DNA of 17,363 bases from an uncultured Collinsella sp. (lineage in GTDB: Bacteria; Actinomycetota; Coriobacteriia; Coriobacteriales; Coriobacteriaceae): contig UQYA01000037.1 in assembly GCA_900545165.1 (NCBI GenBank), positions 1-17,363 of the forward strand, given 5' to 3'. The notes beneath the pieces were generated by a model. The model worked only from the letters and a program-made list of their open reading frames with translations. It was not told the DNA's origin and ran no database searches. This document shows, piece after piece, positions 14,085 through 17,363 of this stretch. Numbering within the stretch: the stretch's first letter is position 1; each line of letters starts with the position of its first letter. A program made the translations under genes and the position numbers.

Positions 14085-14447
14085 TTACTCCTTGGGGAAA
14101 ACGAGGCCGTCAATGCAAACGTCAACGCGCTCGACCTCGACGCCCACCTGGGCATCGATGGCGGCGACCACGGCGGCGCGAACGGCCTCGGCGAGTTTCT
14201 TGAACGGATAGCCAAAGAACACCACGACACGCACGGTGAGTGCGAGCTTGTCGCCAGCGACCTCGGCCTCGACCGCCGGCTCGGAAGCCGGGGCCTTGGA
14301 CGAGAGCATCATGGAGACAAGGTTGGTGGCAAGGTCCTTGACGCCAACGGAGGCGATGCCCTCGACATCCGACACGGCGCGCGAGACGATGGCGGTCAGA
14401 ACATCGGGCGAAATGCCGATGCCGTCAATCTTGATTTCCTGGGGCAT
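14085..14447 (-). CDS. Asp23/Gls24 family envelope stress response protein
   Basis: The 120-residue protein has the Asp23/Gls24 (DUF322) pattern: ISPDVLTAIVSRAVSDVEGIASV near the start, then GDKLALTVRVVVFFGYPFKKLAEAVRAAVVAAI and VERVDVCIDGLVF near the end. Members in staphylococci and enterococci are linked to alkaline shock and cell-envelope stress; the biochemical function is not settled. A position between efp and nusB is common for this family in Gram-positive bacteria. The ATG at 14447 is preceded by AGGAGG at 5 nt. It is 24 nt downstream of efp and its last codons supply the nusB ribosome binding site. Confidence 0.9.
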   Translation of the reverse strand: MPQEIKIDGIGISPDVLTAIVSRAVSDVEGIASVGVKDLATNLVSMMLSSKAPASEPAVEAEVAGDKLALTVRVVVFFGYPFKKLAEAVRAAVVAAIDAQVGVEVERVDVCIDGLVFPKE

Positions 14448-14471
14448 GAGTCCTCCTAGAAGAGTTGGTTG

Positions 14472-15035
14472 CTAGACGCGGGAAACGAACTTGCCGTCGC
14501 GGGTGTCAACCTTGATGACCTCGCCCTCGTTGAGGTACATGGGGACCTGGATGACAGCGCCGGTGTCAATCGTGGCCGGCTTGGTGGAACCCTGGACGGT
14601 GTCGCCCTTAAAGCCCGGGTCGGTCTGGACGATGGTGGTCTCGATGAACATCGGCGGCGTCACGCCCATGAGCTCATCGTCGGCGAAGAGCAGCTGGCAG
14701 ATGTCGTTCTCGCGCAGCCACTTGGAGTTCTCGCCCACCATGTCCTCGGGAACGGGAACCTGCTCATAGGTCTCGTTGTCCATGAAGATGTAGTCGGCGC
14801 CATCGTTGTAGAGGTACTGGAACTCACGGGTGGTGAGCATGACGCTCTCGAACTTGGTGCCGGCGTTGCAGGTGTTCTCGACGACGCGGCCGCTCTTGAT
14901 GTCGCGGGTCTTGTAGCGCACAAACGCGCCACCCTTGCCCGGCTTGACATGCTGGAACTCGACGATGGTGTAGACCTTGTCCTTAATGCGGAGACCGAGG
15001 CCGTTCTTGAAGTCGGCGGTAGAAATGGTAGGCAT
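14472..15035 (-). CDS. efp: Elongation factor P
   Basis: Translation factor that enters the ribosomal E site and relieves stalling at polyproline stretches. The 187-residue length is standard. The three-domain protein begins MPTISTADFKNGL, with the tip loop KPGKGGAF carrying Lys34, the position that is modified in E. coli. The loop has a lysine, so rhamnosyl-arginine chemistry is excluded; whether the lysine is modified cannot be read here. The ORF extends upstream, but the ATG at 15035 follows AAAGG at about 7 nt and gives the universal N-terminus. It is the first gene of the seven-gene operon running to recN, with a consensus -10 about 58 nt upstream. Confidence 0.97.
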   Translation of the reverse strand: MPTISTADFKNGLGLRIKDKVYTIVEFQHVKPGKGGAFVRYKTRDIKSGRVVENTCNAGTKFESVMLTTREFQYLYNDGADYIFMDNETYEQVPVPEDMVGENSKWLRENDICQLLFADDELMGVTPPMFIETTIVQTDPGFKGDTVQGSTKPATIDTGAVIQVPMYLNEGEVIKVDTRDGKFVSRV

Positions 15036-15092
15036 AGCGACCTTTCTTGTTATGGGCAGAACGCACAAGCGTCCAAATTACATACGACCGAA

Positions 15093-15098
15093 ATTATA
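15093..15098 (-). promoter_or_regulatory. -10 element TATAAT of the efp-recN operon
   Basis: A perfect TATAAT on the minus strand (15098-15093) predicts a start near 15086 and a leader of about 50 nt before efp. The -35 at 17-18 bp is G/C-rich and poor. The region between this element and the aminopeptidase terminator has no other candidate. Confidence 0.6.
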
Positions 15099-15128
15099 CA
15101 CTTGCAGGCGGCGCCTACGGCGTGCGCA

Positions 15129-15172
15129 TAAAAAGAGAACGCGGGGCGCCCGAATCATTTCGGACGCCCCGC
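15129..15172 (-). terminator. Intrinsic terminator of the M24 aminopeptidase gene
   Basis: An 8-bp stem GCGGGGCG/CGCCCCGC (15141-15148 with 15165-15172) continues through a T-G wobble into CCGAA/TTCGG around a 4-nt loop. On the minus strand it is followed by GTTCTCTTTTTAT, a U run set back by a few bases. It lies 25 nt after the stop codon. Confidence 0.85.
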
Positions 15173-15196
15173 CTCCAAAAAACCCAACTGGATGGC

Positions 15197-16327
15197 TTAG
15201 CAGTCGATGACGTGCAGGTCGTGCGGGGTCTTGGTGAAGGGCTCATAGCCGTTCTCGGTTACGACGCCGTAGTCCTCCAGGCGCACGCCGCCCACGCCGG
15301 GCAGGTACACGCCGGGCTCCATGGTGACAACCGAGCCGACCTCGATGATATTCTTGCTGCGGTTGAAGTTGGGCAGCTCATGGATGTCGATGCCCACGCC
15401 GTGGCCCAGACCATGGTTGTAGTAATCGCCATAGCCGGCATCGCCGATGATCTTCTTGGAAAGCTTGAAAATGTCGTTGCCCTCGACGCCCGGATGGATG
15501 GCGGCGACGCACTCCTCGTGCGTACGGCGCACGAGCGCGTACAGGTCAAGCTGCTCCTGCGTGGGCTCGCCCATCACAACAGTGCGTGTCATGTCGGAAC
15601 GATAATCGCAGTAGCCCGCGCCGTAGTCCATCAGGACGAAGTCGCCCTTCTCGATGACACGGTCGCTCGGGACGGCATGCGGGTTGGCGGTGTTGGGACC
15701 GCTCGCCACGATGGAGCCGAAGGCAAGGCTGTCGGCGCCGTTGGCGAACATAAAGTTCTCGAGCTCGTTGCGAACCTGCTTCTCGGTCATACCAGGCTTA
15801 ATAAAGCCGAGCATGTGCTGGAAGGCGGCGTCGGTGATCGACTGTGCGTGTCGCATGAGCTCGATCTCCTCGGCGTCCTTGATGGCGCGCATCTTGCGGA
15901 TGTCGTCATGCATCAGCGGCAACATGCAGGCGACGGAACGATCCTCCAGGCCGCGCTGAATGCCCTGGTAGAAGTTGATCTGCATATCGTCCTCGACAGC
16001 GCAGACGCGGCACTTGTTGGCTGCAATCTTGCCGGCGACCCAACCGGGGATGGTGCCCTCGTCCATGTCGTAGACCCAGGGGCTGCCGGCGGGCGTGTTC
16101 TCCTCAAAGCTGTTGAGGTAGCGCGAGTCGGTATGGAACAGGCACTGGTCAGCCGTAATAAACGCCGCGTGCGGGAACTCGAAGGTGTAGTCGAAGACGC
16201 CTTTCACGCCCGTGAGCCAACGAAGATTGGCCTCGTCGCGTACCACGATAGCGTCGTAGCCGCGCTCGACCATCAGGGCACGGACACGTTCGATACGACC
16301 GGCAGGACCGGCAGCAAACTCAGACAT
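15197..16327 (-). CDS. M24 family Xaa-Pro aminopeptidase (aminopeptidase P / PepQ-like)
   Basis: Cytoplasmic metallopeptidase predicted to act on peptides with proline at the second position. The 376-residue protein has an N-terminal creatinase-type domain (about 1-145) and a pita-bread catalytic domain with all five metal ligands: Asp234 (LMDYGAGY), Asp245 (RSDMTRT), His309 (GLGHGVGIDIHE), Glu337 (TMEPGVY) and Glu351 (RLEDYG), plus NPHAVPSDR with His217. The ATG at 16327 follows AAAGGA at about 6 nt. It is upstream of efp, a common pairing, but has its own terminator and so is a separate transcript. Sequence alone does not separate aminopeptidase P (PepP) from prolidase (PepQ). Confidence 0.93.
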   Translation of the reverse strand: MSEFAAGPAGRIERVRALMVERGYDAIVVRDEANLRWLTGVKGVFDYTFEFPHAAFITADQCLFHTDSRYLNSFEENTPAGSPWVYDMDEGTIPGWVAGKIAANKCRVCAVEDDMQINFYQGIQRGLEDRSVACMLPLMHDDIRKMRAIKDAEEIELMRHAQSITDAAFQHMLGFIKPGMTEKQVRNELENFMFANGADSLAFGSIVASGPNTANPHAVPSDRVIEKGDFVLMDYGAGYCDYRSDMTRTVVMGEPTQEQLDLYALVRRTHEECVAAIHPGVEGNDIFKLSKKIIGDAGYGDYYNHGLGHGVGIDIHELPNFNRSKNIIEVGSVVTMEPGVYLPGVGGVRLEDYGVVTENGYEPFTKTPHDLHVIDC

Positions 16328-16381
16328 GCAGATTCCTTTCTTATTGTCTCTATAAAGACGGGACGGGTCTCAACCGGACGA

Positions 16382-16400
16382 CGGAATCGCATGCGATCCG
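16382..16400. promoter_or_regulatory. Palindrome upstream of the M24 peptidase
   Basis: ATCGCATGCGAT (16386-16397) is a perfect 12-bp palindrome, flanked by CGG on the left (after one unpaired A) and CCG on the right. It lies 55-70 nt before the peptidase start. It could be an operator or a leader hairpin; no regulator is assigned. Confidence 0.4.
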
Positions 16401-16427
16401 CAACCGATTGAAAACCCGCCCCTCAAC

Positions 16428-16453
16428 ATGATACGAAAGACGATGGATGTCAA
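16428..16453 (-). promoter_or_regulatory. Possible promoter of the M24 peptidase
   Basis: The minus strand has a perfect -35 TTGACA (16453-16448) and TATCAT (16433-16428, five of six), but with only 14 bp between them, which is short. At 17 bp the -10 would be CATGTT. An alternative -10, TATAGA, lies near 16350 just before the ribosome binding site. Confidence 0.35.
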
Positions 16454-16459
16454 TAAATC

Positions 16460-17327
16460 TTAGAGAAGTTCTTTGCGAGAAGCCAAGTAGGCGTGAACAT
16501 GGCGCTCAAGAACCTCGTCCTCAACGCTCGTTAGACGAATGGCGCCAAGTGCCGCGGGCAGCGGCAACATGCTGCGGTTCGAGCGAGCGAACTGCTGCTT
16601 GCGGAACTCCTCGATATATGCGGCAGGCTCCAGATCGAAGGCAAGTTCCTCGATACCAAAGTCCTCCAGGCAGTCATCGACCTCAAAGACGTAATCGATA
16701 TCGAAGTCACAGGCATCATGTGCTAGGCGCGCCTCAAAGCGCATGCCCTCGGACAACAGCTGGTAGGCAGGGACCTGCGAAGCCGCATCGCCCAAGCAGG
16801 CGCGCAGGGTACGCTCCCCCGTCTTGCCAAAATCGAGCGCATGGCGAGCACTCGGGTTCGTGGCCATCAGTACGTCTTTACGGGCAGTCTGAGACCATTG
16901 AACGGCATTGACGAGCGCGACCTCCTCGCCCGCGAGAATCTCGGGGACGGTCTCAGTAAACTGATTCCAGCGGGACTTACTGCTCGAAAGCATGGTGCCA
17001 ACAAGTACCACATAGCCGAGCTTGAGGTCCTCGGGGTCCGCCTCGCGAACAAGGTCGAGGTCACACACGACCAAGCCCGGTTCGGGACGGAACGCGATGG
17101 CGGGAAGCGCATTGGCCGACGAGGCGACGAGCGGCTTCATGGTCGTCGCGACCGTGAGCATGGCGTCGAAGGTCGTCGGCAGCAGCGCGCACTCGGTGCG
17201 ACCGCACCACTGGATGGCGCACCAGCTAACAACCGAGCAGGTTACGGCATCGCCCACGGCGACAACCAGATCGTCGCAGGTAACGCCGTTGGCAGACAGG
17301 GCGCCAAAGATCGCATCGGCATCGGCC
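16460..17327 (-). CDS. AroB-like (3-dehydroquinate synthase superfamily) protein, 5' truncated
   Basis: Partial gene; the N-terminus is lost at the contig end. The frame reads on into adapter sequence, and the apparent start MCIRDR is not real. By eye it follows the AroB layout: a PTT segment (17171-17179) at the PTTLL position, VVCDLDLV, an RHALDFGKT segment (about 16820-16843) at the position of RxxLNFGHT, a LLSEGMRFEARLA segment at that of HGEAVAxGM, and a LPLPAALGAIRL end. AroB makes 3-dehydroquinate in the shikimate pathway, but the three zinc ligands of the family (one Glu, two His) appear as Tyr, Lys and Ala here, and the GGGxxGD motif is lost. It is thus probably inactive as a dehydroquinate synthase, or a divergent relative with another role. 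The position next to the M24 peptidase and efp fits Coriobacteriia aro gene order from memory. No ribosome binding site is visible. Confidence 0.6.
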
Positions 17328-17360
17328 CTGTCTCTTATACACATCTGACGCTGCCGACGA
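17328..17360. other. Nextera/Tn5 read-1 adapter contamination
   Basis: CTGTCTCTTATACACATCT (17328-17346) is the Tn5 mosaic end, and GACGCTGCCGACGA (17347-17360) is the rest of the Illumina Nextera read-1 adapter, both as reverse complement and exact. The last three bases (17361-17363, TAA) sit where the i5 index would begin. None of 17328-17363 should be treated as genome sequence. Confidence 0.97.
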
Positions 17361-17363
17361 TAA

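Noticed and set aside
15047..16411. A 454-codon plus-strand open frame opposite the M24 peptidase
   Set aside because: Shadow of the real gene; it crosses the intrinsic terminator and promoter regions and shows no recognisable domain.

Overview
The window looks like a contig end from a high-GC actinobacterium of class Coriobacteriia, most likely Collinsella or a close relative. This is inferred from base composition, protein style and the gene neighbourhood recN-nadK-tlyA-xseB-nusB-Asp23-efp-M24 peptidase-AroB-like; no 16S or database comparison was possible. All genes except one run on the minus strand.

Left part (1-1599): the 5' portion of a tRNA-Glu(CUC), cut by the window edge, followed (in + coordinates) by a CCA-adding tRNA nucleotidyltransferase. 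Sugar-PTS part (1736-9680): two tandem 1-phosphofructokinase-type PfkB kinases, each with its own intrinsic terminator; PTS enzyme I; HPr; a 524-nt gene-free stretch with two large palindromes; a one-piece fructose EIIBCA permease; and a divergent RpiR/SIS-domain regulator, the only plus-strand gene. Together these make a near-complete phosphoenolpyruvate-to-fructose-1,6-bisphosphate route: EI and HPr pass phosphate to EIIBCA, which imports fructose as fructose-1-phosphate, and a FruK-type kinase finishes the job. TGAAAG-type inverted repeats sit at the fruA/rpiR divergent promoters and at the promoter of one kinase, suggesting a small RpiR regulon. The ptsH leader can form two mutually exclusive helices, one of which buries the ribosome binding site, and an intrinsic terminator-like hairpin lies between ptsH and ptsI.

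Right part (9938-16327): a bidirectional terminator buried inside a 152-nt nested palindrome separates rpiR from a tightly packed seven-gene housekeeping operon (efp, Asp23/Gls24, nusB, xseB, tlyA, nadK, recN) read from a TATAAT promoter. Upstream of it lie an M24 aminopeptidase and a partial gene that aligns by eye with 3-dehydroquinate synthase (AroB) but lacks its zinc ligands.

The last 36 bases are not genomic: 17328-17360 is an exact Nextera/Tn5 read-1 adapter in reverse complement, so the apparent start of the last ORF (MCIRDR) is an artefact.

The points most worth a second look are the ptsH two-state leader, the three nested intergenic palindromes, the AroB-like likely pseudoenzyme, and the adapter contamination.
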